From positions 164,066-228,065 of the forward strand of contig NZ_JACIJO010000003.1 of NCBI RefSeq assembly GCF_014206875.1: a DNA stretch of 64,000 bases. Reading direction: 5' to 3'. Shown piece after piece: positions 54,781 through 63,512 of this stretch. The notes below the pieces were generated by a model, which was not told the DNA's origin, made no database searches, and saw only the letters and a list, made by a program, of their open reading frames with translations. How positions within the stretch are numbered: the stretch's first letter is position 1; each line of letters begins with the position of its first letter. This DNA comes from Algoriphagus iocasae. GTDB taxonomy: Bacteria; Bacteroidota; Bacteroidia; Cytophagales; Cyclobacteriaceae. The position numbers and the translations under genes were made by a program.

Positions 54781-55557
54781 TTATTTTTTTCGCTGCCTCA
54801 TGGCTTCGTAAATGGCCACTCCAGCAGAGACTGAAACGTTTAAACTTTCAATTTTGCCAAGCATCGGAATCGATACTTTTTCATCTACAATCCCCATCAA
54901 TTCATTGGAAATTCCATCTTCTTCCGAACCCATAACCAAAGCAACAGGGGAGGAGAAATCGGCTTCGTACATGTTTTTGGTAGTTTTTTCTGTAATCGCT
55001 ACCAAAGTCAAACCGCTTTTCTGAAGATCTCTACAGGTATAAAATAGGTTTTTCACTCTCGCAACAGGAAGAAAATTCAATGCCCCCGCAGAAGTTTTCA
55101 CAGCGTCAGAATTGATCTGCGCACTTCCTTTGGAAGGAATTACGATGGCATCCACTCCGGCACATTCTGCAGTTCTTGCGATAGCCCCAAAGTTTCTTAC
55201 ATCCGTGATTCGGTCCAAAACCAAAATCAATGGTGCTTTTCCAGCATTGAAGCATGTTTCGATGACATTGTCCAGGGAAGCATATTCAATGGAAGAAATA
55301 TAAGCAACCACTCCTTGGTGATTTTTACGCGTTACCCGGTTAAGTTTCGCATCTGGAACTCTTACGACAGGCACGCCATCCGCTTTGCAAAGCTTCAACA
55401 ATTCTTTGATTAAGTCATTGTTCAATTCTTTCTGAACCAATACTTTATCAATCTCTTTGCCCGCATGGATTGCCTCCATGACCGCTCTTGTACCAAAAAT
55501 AAAATCTTTTTCGGATGCTCCTTTGTCTATCAAAAAGCCATCTTTCCGCTTCTCCAT
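54781..55557 (-). CDS. rlmB: 23S rRNA 2'-O-methyltransferase, RlmB/TrmH family
   Basis: A 258-residue SpoU-class enzyme from the ATG at 55557 (MEKRKDG); an in-frame TTG 7 codons upstream is less likely. Motifs: DFIFGTRAVMEAIHAGKEIDKVL substrate-binding domain (in part), LDRITDVRNFGAIARTAECAG (motif 1, in part), LVMGSEEDGISNELM (motif 2) and IPMLGKIESLNVSVSAGVAIYE (motif 3, in part). It forms the SPOUT trefoil knot and methylates a ribose, in E. coli RlmB at G2251 of 23S rRNA; the exact target here is inferred. It overlaps the GWxTD gene by 28 bp. Confidence 0.9.
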   Translation of the reverse strand: MEKRKDGFLIDKGASEKDFIFGTRAVMEAIHAGKEIDKVLVQKELNNDLIKELLKLCKADGVPVVRVPDAKLNRVTRKNHQGVVAYISSIEYASLDNVIETCFNAGKAPLILVLDRITDVRNFGAIARTAECAGVDAIVIPSKGSAQINSDAVKTSAGALNFLPVARVKNLFYTCRDLQKSGLTLVAITEKTTKNMYEADFSSPVALVMGSEEDGISNELMGIVDEKVSIPMLGKIESLNVSVSAGVAIYEAMRQRKK

Positions 55558-56765
55558 ATGGAAATGTTTTTGAACCAAACTGGCTGATAAGCCCTAGAGC
55601 GGTTCAGCGAGTAATAGTGTGGGGTTAGAATATTCTTTACGCGGACAAAAGTAAAGCGAATTTTCGAACTCTCATTCAATCCTCCGTAAGACCATACTTC
55701 CCGGTCAAGATAAAAGTTCACTTCAGTAGGTGGACCCATAACAGTATAGACCATTCCACGGTCTGTCTTCCAACCTTCTTTAAAGTCTGTAAATAAGATG
55801 TTTGCGAATTCTATCTGTCGGAAATATTCTCGGATCAGATCCTTTGCTAGGTCAGGATTTCTAGTGAGGTTATACCAATATTCATCCAACGCTTTCTTTT
55901 TATCCTCCGCCAGTAAGAGCGCTTCATGCTCTTTTCTGGTGGAAATGTAAGTAACCATCTGAATCATTTCTTCCCAGTCTTTCACTTTTGGAAAGGCTTC
56001 ATTTGTGGTTTTCAAAAGAAGACCAGCACCTGAAGAAGTATCACTTTGATAAAAATAATAGCCTTCATTCTCTAGACTTTCCGGTACATTAGTAAGAAAA
56101 TCACCGTTATCTACAACTTCCAATTCCTTAGGCACAGAAGCCGGTTTGGTTTCCATAGGAGGAAATGGCACATCAAATGTAACCGGATAATAAAACTCAT
56201 GAATGCTTGGTCCAGATACTGATTTAAAAAGCAGTGACTGGCCTTTGGTAATGAAGTTTTGATCGAAAGGAATATCATTGGCATAATAAGCACCAAAATT
56301 AGGTTGCTCAGATACAAATGGACTTTTCAAATCAATGTGATAATAATATTCATCACCTTGTCTTGTATCTAATACTGTTAATAAGGCTACAGCTATTTCT
56401 TGATCTGAAGGAACTGTGACAGTTTTTTCAAAATACCAATGTCGGTCCGTATCGTATTTGAGATCGTTTTGCGTAAGAAGATTCACTTGATCATCAGAAA
56501 TATCCTCTTCATAGCTGTTCAAGACCATATATGAAAAGCTGAAGGTATTGAAACTCGGGTTTTCTTCGATTTTCTCCACCGCCATCTGCAATTTATACTC
56601 CGTATCACTTTCCTTAATAGGGATGATTTTCAGACCTATTCTTGAATATCTAGAGTATCGAAGCGCTTGATTTAAATTATTCAGCTTCTTCTGTGAAAAT
56701 CCTGGATTGATTGCTCCAAATACCAGGAATAAAAAAGTTAAAATGATGTTTGTTTTAAGCTTCAT
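55530..56765 (-). CDS. GWxTD-domain protein, secreted
   Basis: A 411-residue protein from the ATG at 56765 (MKLKTNIILTFLFLVFG), which begins a good signal peptide ending GFSQ; a TTG 15 codons upstream lies within the divergent promoter. The name-giving motif is EGWKTDRGMVYTVMGPPTEV near residue 350, followed by VWSYGGL and the C-terminal strand FTFVRV. The family is confined largely to Bacteroidota and relatives, with no firm function. The 3' end overlaps rlmB by 28 bp, so rlmB is likely translated from the same message. Confidence 0.87.
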   Translation of the reverse strand: MKLKTNIILTFLFLVFGAINPGFSQKKLNNLNQALRYSRYSRIGLKIIPIKESDTEYKLQMAVEKIEENPSFNTFSFSYMVLNSYEEDISDDQVNLLTQNDLKYDTDRHWYFEKTVTVPSDQEIAVALLTVLDTRQGDEYYYHIDLKSPFVSEQPNFGAYYANDIPFDQNFITKGQSLLFKSVSGPSIHEFYYPVTFDVPFPPMETKPASVPKELEVVDNGDFLTNVPESLENEGYYFYQSDTSSGAGLLLKTTNEAFPKVKDWEEMIQMVTYISTRKEHEALLLAEDKKKALDEYWYNLTRNPDLAKDLIREYFRQIEFANILFTDFKEGWKTDRGMVYTVMGPPTEVNFYLDREVWSYGGLNESSKIRFTFVRVKNILTPHYYSLNRSRAYQPVWFKNISIWRSGKMAF

Positions 56766-56798
56766 TGGGTGATCATATCGGGTTTTAAAAATTAACCT

Positions 56799-56806
56799 TA
56801 CTTTTG
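56799..56806 (+). promoter_or_regulatory. Bacteroidota -7 promoter box for the methyltransferase gene
   Basis: TACTTTTG matches TAnnTTTG and lies 20 bp before the ATG at 56827, implying a leader of about 10-15 nt. It fits only if the divergent GWxTD gene starts at 56765. Confidence 0.4.
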
Positions 56807-56826
56807 CCAAAATAGTAAAATTTTGT

Positions 56827-57603
56827 ATGGCTACCTATACAACGGAAATTGCATCCGACAAGTTAATCAGTGACAATCCTATTCATCAACGTTTGCTGAA
56901 GGCATACATTGCCGCGCAGCCCTGGATTTCTGGCAAATTGCTGGAAGTAGGTTGTGGTGAAGGAAGAGGAGTGGAAATATTATTGCCTCATGCAGAAGGT
57001 TATTTAGGGATCGATAAGATTCAGGAAGTAATCGATATGCTAAGAGCGAAATTCCCTAAAGTCGAATTTCAACAGGCTGTTATTCCTCCATTTCATGGAA
57101 TTGAAGATAATTCCTTTGATACTGTGGTGAGTTTTCAGGTGATTGAACACATAGAGAACGATAAACTCTTTCTCGAAGAGATTTACAGAGTGCTGAAACT
57201 TGGAGGGAAAGCGATTATTTCTACACCCAATATCAATCATACGCTATCTCGAAACCCCTGGCATGTCCGGGAGTATACCCCTCAGCAATTGATAGATTTA
57301 TCGAAATCTATTTTTGATAAAGTGGAGGCAAAGGGTGTCGGAGGAACTGAGAAGGTTTGGAAATACCATCAGGCAAATCGTGAGTCTGTTCAAAAAATCA
57401 TGCGATTCGATATTTTTGACTTGCAGCATAAATTACCTGCTTCAATTCTAAGAATGCCTTATGAGATTCTAAATAGGATGAATAGAAATAAACTTCATAA
57501 ACAGAAGTCAACGAATTCGGTGGAAATTACCCACGAAGATTATCCGATTGTAGAGGATCCAAAAGAAGGGTTGGATTTATTCTACATTTTGCATAAAAAA
57601 TAA
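56827..57603 (+). CDS. Class I SAM-dependent methyltransferase
   Basis: A 258-residue protein with the Rossmann SAM motif LLEVGCGEGRGVEILLP (motif I), LGIDKIQEVIDMLRAKFP, FDTVVSFQVIEHIEND and the IYRVLKLGGKAIISTPN motif of Methyltransf_11-type enzymes. A basic C-terminal part follows. The substrate is unknown; UbiG-like small-molecule or glycan methylation are possibilities. It is monocistronic. Confidence 0.9.
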   Translation: MATYTTEIASDKLISDNPIHQRLLKAYIAAQPWISGKLLEVGCGEGRGVEILLPHAEGYLGIDKIQEVIDMLRAKFPKVEFQQAVIPPFHGIEDNSFDTVVSFQVIEHIENDKLFLEEIYRVLKLGGKAIISTPNINHTLSRNPWHVREYTPQQLIDLSKSIFDKVEAKGVGGTEKVWKYHQANRESVQKIMRFDIFDLQHKLPASILRMPYEILNRMNRNKLHKQKSTNSVEITHEDYPIVEDPKEGLDLFYILHKK

Positions 57604-57631
57604 AAAAGAGGCTGTTTCAAAAGTCTATAAC

Positions 57632-57657
57632 TTGTCAGCCTGAGCGGAGTCGAAAGC
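57632..57657. repeat. Dispersed GAGCGGAGTCGA repeat, copy 4
   Basis: TTGTCAGCCTGAGCGGAGTC at 57632-57651 followed by GAAAGC, in the gap after the methyltransferase gene. An AGGCTG (57609-57614) upstream pairs with CAGCCT (57636-57641). It matches the copies at 4.5 and 43.4 kb. Confidence 0.7.
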
Positions 57658-57732
57658 TTAAAGAAACGAAATCCTAAAATTTCGAAATACGCTATTTTCG
57701 CGGTTCCAGTATTCAATGAAACAAAAATAAAA

Positions 57733-57754
57733 AAGAGGCCTTGGCCTCTTTTTT
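57733..57754. terminator. Intrinsic terminator after the DUF2723 gene
   Basis: Stem AAGAGGCC (57733-57740) / GGCCTCTT (57743-57750), 2-nt spacer, with A and T runs outside. On the minus strand it directly follows the DUF2723 stop (57754). Confidence 0.85.
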
Positions 57755-60738
57755 TATCTTCTATCTATTTGGTTTGGCATGTCCTCAGGTCCCATGTAAT
57801 CCGTGAGTCTTGCTCTGAGCTCATCAGCTTTTTCCTGATAGCCTCTTTCTTCTAACAGAGGAATAAAATATCTCACCATTTCTATAGAAATCATCATCTC
57901 ACGATCATAATCTCTATTTTCTCGAGTGTAGAATTCGATCATATCCAATGACTTTTTGGATACTTTATCGATGATATCCAAAGCTTTTTCTTCCTCACCT
58001 ACTTCGAAGAATAAAGGAACTGATTGTCCGCTGGAAAGATCATAAGGAATAGCTTCATTAGGCATTACTTCCAAACCGTAATTTAGTAGTTCAGCAGCTT
58101 TGTCCATTTCATTCTGATCCAGTAGAGCAATGGCGATTGAGTTCAAAGCACTTCTGTGGTTAGAAGCAAACCTTCTATATTCTTCATCCAGATAAGCATT
58201 TGGATCATCCATTCCTCTAAAGGCGAATTTTTCCATGTAGTTTTTATAGGCCAAATCTGCATTGACCAATTCTTCTCTGATGAAATCAGGCTTCTGAACA
58301 GGTAGCAATCGATAAGTCAAACCTTCATTCACCACATGATCTTCCAGATCAATTCCGATGGTCGAAAGGGAAGTGTTGTTGAAGTAAATCGGTCTATCCC
58401 AATTATTAGTCGTGATCAAATCGATCAACATCAATGTTCCTTTTGTCAGGTATTGACCCTTCACTCTCAAGTTGATCTGTGGAGTGAATAATGGAGCAAA
58501 CTCTTCAGGAATGATGTCTTTATTTGCAACAGATGCACTATCTATATCCAGAATCAAATTTCTGGAAGGAACCATGTTTACCACACTTTTGCCTCCTGTG
58601 TTGACATTCAATCTTGGATCTGCATCATTGAGTAAGTTCAGATAAGCTCTCACCGAAATAGCAGAATTTGGTTTGTCATCCCCAGTTACATAAAGGACGT
58701 CATTTGTGCCCTTTTGATATCTGGATTCATCCAAGCTAAATGGTAATGCCTCTGATTCATTTGCAGACTTCGCCATTTGCTCCACATACCAGTCGGTATC
58801 AAAGTAACTCAATACAATCACTCGCACGTCAGTTCGGAAACCTTCTACCTCCTGTACATACCATAGAGGGAAAGTGTCATTATCTCCACCGGTGAAAAGT
58901 ATCGCATTTGGGGCACAGGAAGCCAAGAAGTTTCTAGCAGAATCCACTGAGAAATATCTGCCTTTTCTATTGTGATCATCCCAAGTCTGGCTGGCTACTA
59001 AGCCAACCACAGGCAATGTCAATAAAGTGGCTATCACCCCAGCAGTTGCTAGGTTCTTATTCATTTTTCCAATACCATGAGCAATTCCCATGACACCCAT
59101 TCCAATCCAGATTGCAAAGGCATAAAAACTACCTACATAAATATAATCACGCTCTCTCGGCTCCACCGGAGGGGAATTCAGGTAAAGTACCAATACTACG
59201 CCCATCATCAGGAAGAGCATCAAATTGACATAAAAGGATTTTGGATCATACTTCGCCTGGAAGAACATACCGATAACTCCAAGCAATAATGGAAGCATCA
59301 GGAAGTTATTATGTCCTTTATTTTCTTTGATGTAGTCTGGGAATTTGTCAGAAAAAGCATCTGTGATTCCGATCCAAGGAGCATCTGAGAAATCACTTTC
59401 CCTACCGGAGAAATTCCACATAAAGTAACGCCAATACATCTTGCCAAGCTGATGCTTAAACATAAAGTAAAGGTTATCACCAAAGGTTGGGTCTTGTCCT
59501 TCGCGTAAGCCAAGTACCCTTCGGTAAATTTGTTTGTGATTTTCCTGAGTTGAATAAATTCTTGGAAGGATAGTAGTTTTTGTCGGGTCATAGATGTTTT
59601 CCAATCCATAATCCACAATCTCATATTTATCCTTGCCTTTCATATAAACTGGATCACCTTCTACTTGATCTACCAGTTTGGCAGTGAAGTATTGACCATG
59701 TAATAAAGGTCTATACCCGTATTGTTCTCTCTTTAGATAGGATACATAGCTGATGATATCCTTTGGAGCATTTTCATTGATAATTGGGTCCTGATTAGCT
59801 CTGATCACGATCAATGCATAACTGGAGTATCCGATCAGAATGAAAACCAATGAAAGTAATGCGGTATTTAACGTTGCATTTTCCTTGCTTCTGGAATACT
59901 TGTAAGCAAAATATAAAGCCGTAAAAAAGGCAATTGCAAAGAAAATGATCCCTGACCCAAAAGGTAATCCAAGAGAATTCACAAAGAAAATCTCCATGGA
60001 ACCTGCAAGGCTTGGAAGCCCAGGGATGATAAAGTTATTGATAATAATCAAGGCCAAACCACCTGCAAACATAGCTGCGATTGCACCTTTAAGATTTGGC
60101 TTTTCGTATTTTTTGAAATAATAAATCAATGCCAAAGCAGGTAGTGTCACCAAATTCAGCAAGTGAACTCCAATCGAAAGACCCACCAAATAGGCGATGA
60201 AAATCATGAATTTATTCTCTTCCCTAGGATCTTTGATCACATCCCATTTCAAAAATGCCCAAATAACGATGGCTGTGAAAAAGGATGACATGGCATAAAC
60301 TTCCGCTTCTACAGCCGAAAACCAGAAACTGTCACTGAAAGTATATAATAAAGCACCTACAATGCCGGCACCCATCAATGAGATCACTTGGCCTTTGCTT
60401 TCTTTGCCTTCTTCGATCTTATAAAGTCTTCTTCCAAAAAGTGTAATGGACCAAAACAGAAATAAAATTGTAAAGGCAGAAAATAAGGCACTTCCAATGT
60501 TCATCCAATGCGCTACTTCCAAACCATCTCCTAAAGCCAAGAATCCAAACATCCTGTAAACCAATAGGAAGAATGGCGCTCCCGGAGGGTGGGGAACCTG
60601 AAGTTTGTACGAAACCGCAATAAATTCTCCTGGATCCCAGAAGCTTGCAGTTTGTTCTGCAGTCAAAATATATACGATCGCGGCTACGGCAAAAACTACC
60701 CAGCCAGTTAAATTATTGATTTGCTTATACTTGAGCAT
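57754..60738 (-). CDS. DUF2723 family polytopic membrane protein (glycosyltransferase C-like)
   Basis: A 994-residue protein. Its N-terminus has the DUF2723 pattern TAEQTASFWDPGEFIAVSYKLQVPHPPGAPFFLL (in parts SFWDPGEF and HPPGAPFF), where the Asp/Glu pair resembles the catalytic loop of GT-C/protein O-mannosyltransferase-type enzymes. At least a dozen membrane helices follow, up to about residue 620. The soluble C-terminal half has FTGGDNDTFPLWYVQEVEG and a TPR-like helical end. Bacteroidota members are large inner-membrane proteins thought to act in protein O-glycosylation; that role is inference. It is monocistronic. Confidence 0.88.
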   Translation of the reverse strand: MLKYKQINNLTGWVVFAVAAIVYILTAEQTASFWDPGEFIAVSYKLQVPHPPGAPFFLLVYRMFGFLALGDGLEVAHWMNIGSALFSAFTILFLFWSITLFGRRLYKIEEGKESKGQVISLMGAGIVGALLYTFSDSFWFSAVEAEVYAMSSFFTAIVIWAFLKWDVIKDPREENKFMIFIAYLVGLSIGVHLLNLVTLPALALIYYFKKYEKPNLKGAIAAMFAGGLALIIINNFIIPGLPSLAGSMEIFFVNSLGLPFGSGIIFFAIAFFTALYFAYKYSRSKENATLNTALLSLVFILIGYSSYALIVIRANQDPIINENAPKDIISYVSYLKREQYGYRPLLHGQYFTAKLVDQVEGDPVYMKGKDKYEIVDYGLENIYDPTKTTILPRIYSTQENHKQIYRRVLGLREGQDPTFGDNLYFMFKHQLGKMYWRYFMWNFSGRESDFSDAPWIGITDAFSDKFPDYIKENKGHNNFLMLPLLLGVIGMFFQAKYDPKSFYVNLMLFLMMGVVLVLYLNSPPVEPRERDYIYVGSFYAFAIWIGMGVMGIAHGIGKMNKNLATAGVIATLLTLPVVGLVASQTWDDHNRKGRYFSVDSARNFLASCAPNAILFTGGDNDTFPLWYVQEVEGFRTDVRVIVLSYFDTDWYVEQMAKSANESEALPFSLDESRYQKGTNDVLYVTGDDKPNSAISVRAYLNLLNDADPRLNVNTGGKSVVNMVPSRNLILDIDSASVANKDIIPEEFAPLFTPQINLRVKGQYLTKGTLMLIDLITTNNWDRPIYFNNTSLSTIGIDLEDHVVNEGLTYRLLPVQKPDFIREELVNADLAYKNYMEKFAFRGMDDPNAYLDEEYRRFASNHRSALNSIAIALLDQNEMDKAAELLNYGLEVMPNEAIPYDLSSGQSVPLFFEVGEEEKALDIIDKVSKKSLDMIEFYTRENRDYDREMMISIEMVRYFIPLLEERGYQEKADELRARLTDYMGPEDMPNQIDRR

Positions 60739-60838
60739 TAATTCTGGATATTAGACTGGCGAAAATAAAAAAATAATCGCCAACTGAGGATTTTTTAGCA
60801 CTTTTTAAAAGTTACATCAAAGTCTAAAATTTTCTCTT

Positions 60839-60883
60839 TGTGATAAAAATTACTGTGTCGAACTGATTGGGTCTTTACTTTTG
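60839..60883 (+). promoter_or_regulatory. trxA promoter with Crp/Fnr-like site
   Basis: TGTGA-TAAAAA-TTACT (60839-60854) resembles TGTGA-N6-TCACA; TACTTTTG (60876-60883) is an exact TAnnTTTG box. The site centre is 29.5 bp upstream of the box, the same as for the persulfide dioxygenase gene. CGAACTG at 60859-60865 recurs at the same offset in the YeeE promoter. Confidence 0.6.
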
Positions 60884-60907
60884 TTATGAATTTTAAAGCT
60901 AATAGTC

Positions 60908-61228
60908 ATGAATGCACAACCAAAAACCTTTCAGCAGTTGATTGATGGAGACCAGCCGGTGTTAGTGGATTTTACTGCCACTTGGTGTGGACCTTGCAAA
61001 ATGATGCATCCTATTTTGGAAGATACTTCCAAACAAATGGGTGATAAAGTAAAGATTGTGAAAGTAGATGTGGATAAAAATCCTCTGGCAGCGAGTAAAT
61101 TCCAAGTAAGAGGAGTGCCTACCTTGATTTTGTTTCAAAAAGGAAAAATTCTTTGGAGACAATCTGGAGTGGTTCCGGCGCATCAATTGGTGAAAACCAT
61201 TGAGTCCTCAATCATGAGCAAGGCTTGA
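60908..61228 (+). CDS. trxA: Thioredoxin
   Basis: A 106-residue thioredoxin with the active site TWCGPC (Cys27, Cys30) and the cis-proline loop RGVPTLILF. There is no signal peptide, so it is cytosolic. Here it stands directly before a persulfide dioxygenase/rhodanese and YeeE genes and appears to share their type of promoter. It may reduce persulfides or rhodanese intermediates; general disulfide reduction is equally possible. Confidence 0.94.
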   Translation: MNAQPKTFQQLIDGDQPVLVDFTATWCGPCKMMHPILEDTSKQMGDKVKIVKVDVDKNPLAASKFQVRGVPTLILFQKGKILWRQSGVVPAHQLVKTIESSIMSKA

Positions 61229-61234
61229 AGCTAA

Positions 61235-61279
61235 TGTGACAATTGTCATTTAACAAAAAGTCATTCTAAAGTACCTTTG
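61235..61279 (+). promoter_or_regulatory. Persulfide dioxygenase promoter with Crp/Fnr-like site
   Basis: TGTGA-CAATTG-TCATT (61235-61250) contains the perfect palindrome TGACAATTGTCA (61237-61248). TACCTTTG (61272-61279) is an exact TAnnTTTG box, its start 29.5 bp after the site centre. The predicted leader is about 30 nt before the ATG at 61315. Confidence 0.6.
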
Positions 61280-61314
61280 AGAAAGTTTAAATAGAAATCT
61301 GAAAAATTACACAT

Positions 61315-62736
61315 ATGAAAATCGAACAAATTTATACTGGATGTTTAGCTCAGGGAGCATATTACATCGAATCAGATGGTGAAGCAGCAGTTATAGATCC
61401 ATTAAGAGAAGTTCAGCCTTATATCGAAAAGGCAGAAAGAAGAAATGCGAAAATCAAGTATGTTTTTGAAACGCATTTCCATGCTGACTTTGTCTCTGGA
61501 CATCAGGACTTATCCAAAAAGACAGGCGCGCCGATTGTTTACGGACCAACAACCATGAAAATGGGATTTGATGCCATCGTTGCAGAAGATGGACAGGAAT
61601 TCCAGATCGGAAAAGCTAAAATCAAAGTTTTGCATACTCCTGGACATACCATGGAGAGTTCTTGCTACTTGCTTTACAATGAAGAAGGAAATCCAGAAGC
61701 AATTTTCACCGGAGACACTTTATTTATCGGAGATGTGGGAAGACCTGATCTAGCACAGAAAGTGGTAAAAGATCTAACTCAAGATAAATTGGCAGGACAC
61801 CTTTATGATTCTTTGAGAAACAAAATCATGCCTTTGCCAGATGATTTGATCGTATATCCAGCTCACGGAGCAGGATCTGCCTGTGGCAAAAACATGAGCA
61901 AAGAGACTTCTGATACTTTGGGCAATCAAAAGAAGACCAATTATGCTCTTCAGGAAATGACCAAAGAGGAGTTTATTAAAGAAGTTATTACAGGTTTGAC
62001 ACCTCCACCGGCATATTTCCCTCAAAATGTAATGATGAACATTCAGGGATATGACAGCATCGATGAGGTTTTGGAAAGAGGTGTGAGACCTTTGAATCCA
62101 ACAGAATTTGAAGCTGCAGCAAATGAAACAGGAGCGTTGATTCTTGACACTAGAGCACCTCAGACATTTGCTAAAGGATTTGTGCCTAATTCAGTAAACA
62201 TCGGTATTGATGGAAGTTTCGCTGTTTGGGTTGGAGCAATGATCCCGGATCTAAAGCAAGAGATTTTAGTAGTAGCGGATGAAGGAAGAGAAGAAGAAGT
62301 GATCACCAGACTTGCCAGAGTAGGTTATGATTATGCATTGGGTTATTTGAAAGGCGGAATCGAAGCTTGGAAAAATTCTGGTCATGAAATCGATCAGATA
62401 CAATCTATCTCAGCTGAAGAGCTTGCTAAAAGACATGCAGAGAACCCTGATTTAAATATCCTTGATGTCAGAAAAAACAGCGAATACCTTTCAGAACATG
62501 TATTGGATGCAGAAAATGCACCTTTGGATTACATCAATGAAAGCATGCTCAAGGTAGATAAGGATAAGACCTATTATGTTCATTGTGCAGGTGGATATAG
62601 ATCGATGGTATTTAACTCTATTCTTAGAGCTCGTGGATATGATAATTTGATCGATATCGATGGTGGATTTAAAGCCATCAAAGAATCTGAAAAATTCAAA
62701 GTATCAGATTACGTTTGTCCGACTACCTTATTATAA
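61315..62736 (+). CDS. CstB-like persulfide dioxygenase with pseudo-rhodanese and rhodanese domains
   Basis: A 473-residue three-domain protein. The metallo-beta-lactamase persulfide dioxygenase domain (1-240) has HFHADFVSGH (54-63), TPGHTMES (His111), TGDTLF (Asp134) and YPAHGAGSACG (His184). The first rhodanese-like domain (about 255-358) has DEGREEE where the Cys loop should be (Cys replaced near 322), so it is inactive. The second (about 365-465) has the intact loop HCAGGYRS with Cys424. This order (MBL, pseudo-rhodanese, rhodanese) matches Staphylococcus aureus CstB, which oxidises persulfides and makes thiosulfate. It probably detoxifies sulfane sulfur in the cytosol, and it ends in a UUCG-capped terminator. 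Confidence 0.92.
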   Translation: MKIEQIYTGCLAQGAYYIESDGEAAVIDPLREVQPYIEKAERRNAKIKYVFETHFHADFVSGHQDLSKKTGAPIVYGPTTMKMGFDAIVAEDGQEFQIGKAKIKVLHTPGHTMESSCYLLYNEEGNPEAIFTGDTLFIGDVGRPDLAQKVVKDLTQDKLAGHLYDSLRNKIMPLPDDLIVYPAHGAGSACGKNMSKETSDTLGNQKKTNYALQEMTKEEFIKEVITGLTPPPAYFPQNVMMNIQGYDSIDEVLERGVRPLNPTEFEAAANETGALILDTRAPQTFAKGFVPNSVNIGIDGSFAVWVGAMIPDLKQEILVVADEGREEEVITRLARVGYDYALGYLKGGIEAWKNSGHEIDQIQSISAEELAKRHAENPDLNILDVRKNSEYLSEHVLDAENAPLDYINESMLKVDKDKTYYVHCAGGYRSMVFNSILRARGYDNLIDIDGGFKAIKESEKFKVSDYVCPTTLL

Positions 62737-62762
62737 AAATTAAGAGAGATTTGCTTAATCCC

Positions 62763-62793
62763 AAAATGGCAGGTCTTCGGACTTGCCGTTTTT
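62763..62793 (+). terminator. UUCG-tetraloop intrinsic terminator
   Basis: Stem GGCAGGTC (62768-62775) / GACTTGCC (62780-62787) with a TTCG loop (one G-U pair), then GTTTTT. It follows the persulfide dioxygenase gene and separates it from the YeeE pair. Confidence 0.88.
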
Positions 62794-62810
62794 AGTTTAT
62801 GATTACCCTA

Positions 62811-62854
62811 TGTGATAAAAGTCACATAAACGAACTGGATTTTACCTATCCTTG
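62811..62854 (+). promoter_or_regulatory. YeeE/YedE promoter with perfect Crp/Fnr consensus site
   Basis: TGTGA-TAAAAG-TCACA (62811-62826; TA on both sides extends the palindrome) matches the Crp/Fnr consensus exactly. TATCCTTG (62847-62854) is a 7/8 match to the promoter box, its start 28.5 bp after the site centre. CGAACTG (62831-62837) repeats the trxA promoter sequence. Confidence 0.7.
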
Positions 62855-62918
62855 TTTGAAGTCCTTTTAGGTAAAATATTGACAGTTAGTTAAATAGTTA
62901 TCAATTAATAATTTATAA

Positions 62919-63500
62919 ATGAATCAATTTATCGACTGGATTTCCCAGCCTTGGCCATGGTATGTGGCTGGACCTTTGATCGGGTTAACCGTGCCGACAT
63001 TGTTGCTGATCGGGAACAAAACCTTTGGTATTTCTTCCTCATTGAGACATGTATGTGCCATCTGTGTGCCTGCCGGGATTCCCTTCTTCAAGTATAACTG
63101 GAGAAAAGAAATGTGGAACTTATTATTTGTGCTTGGAGTGCTTGTAGGAGGATTTATAGCTACGAATTTTATTTCCAATCCAAATGACATCGTGATTGCA
63201 GAGCAGACCAAAGCTGATCTTAGTGCTATTGGCATTACGAGCTTCTCCGGTTTAATGCCTACCGAGATCTTTGACTGGAACAATCTATTTACAGCAAAAG
63301 GACTGTTGTTCTTTGTATTTGGAGGTTTTTTAGTTGGATTCGGAACCCGTTATGCCGGAGGCTGTACTTCTGGACATGCAATTATGGGGATCAGTTCTTT
63401 ACAATGGCCTTCTTTGCTAGCTACCATATTCTTTATGATTGGAGGATTTGTGATGACTCATCTTTTGATGGGACCGTTGATGAGTTGGGTTGGATTTTAA
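62919..63500 (+). CDS. YeeE/YedE half transporter, first subunit
   Basis: A 193-residue membrane protein with about four or five helices. The DUF395 (sulf_transp) signature is RYAGGCTSGHAIMGISSLQ, with Cys149 in GGCTSGH; a further CAIC (46-49) is unusual. In TsuA/YeeE such cysteines pass thiosulfate across the membrane. The protein is about half the usual length; a second half-size partner follows 12 bp later, as in PmpA/PmpB pairs. Import or export of thiosulfate or another sulfur species is inferred from the neighbourhood. Confidence 0.88.
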   Translation: MNQFIDWISQPWPWYVAGPLIGLTVPTLLLIGNKTFGISSSLRHVCAICVPAGIPFFKYNWRKEMWNLLFVLGVLVGGFIATNFISNPNDIVIAEQTKADLSAIGITSFSGLMPTEIFDWNNLFTAKGLLFFVFGGFLVGFGTRYAGGCTSGHAIMGISSLQWPSLLATIFFMIGGFVMTHLLMGPLMSWVGF

Positions 63501-63512
63501 ATAAAACAGAAG

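Noticed and set aside
61315..62736. Plain glyoxalase II or type II beta-lactamase
   Set aside because: Fusion to two rhodanese domains and the persulfide dioxygenase motif HFHADFVSGH fit CstB-like enzymes better.
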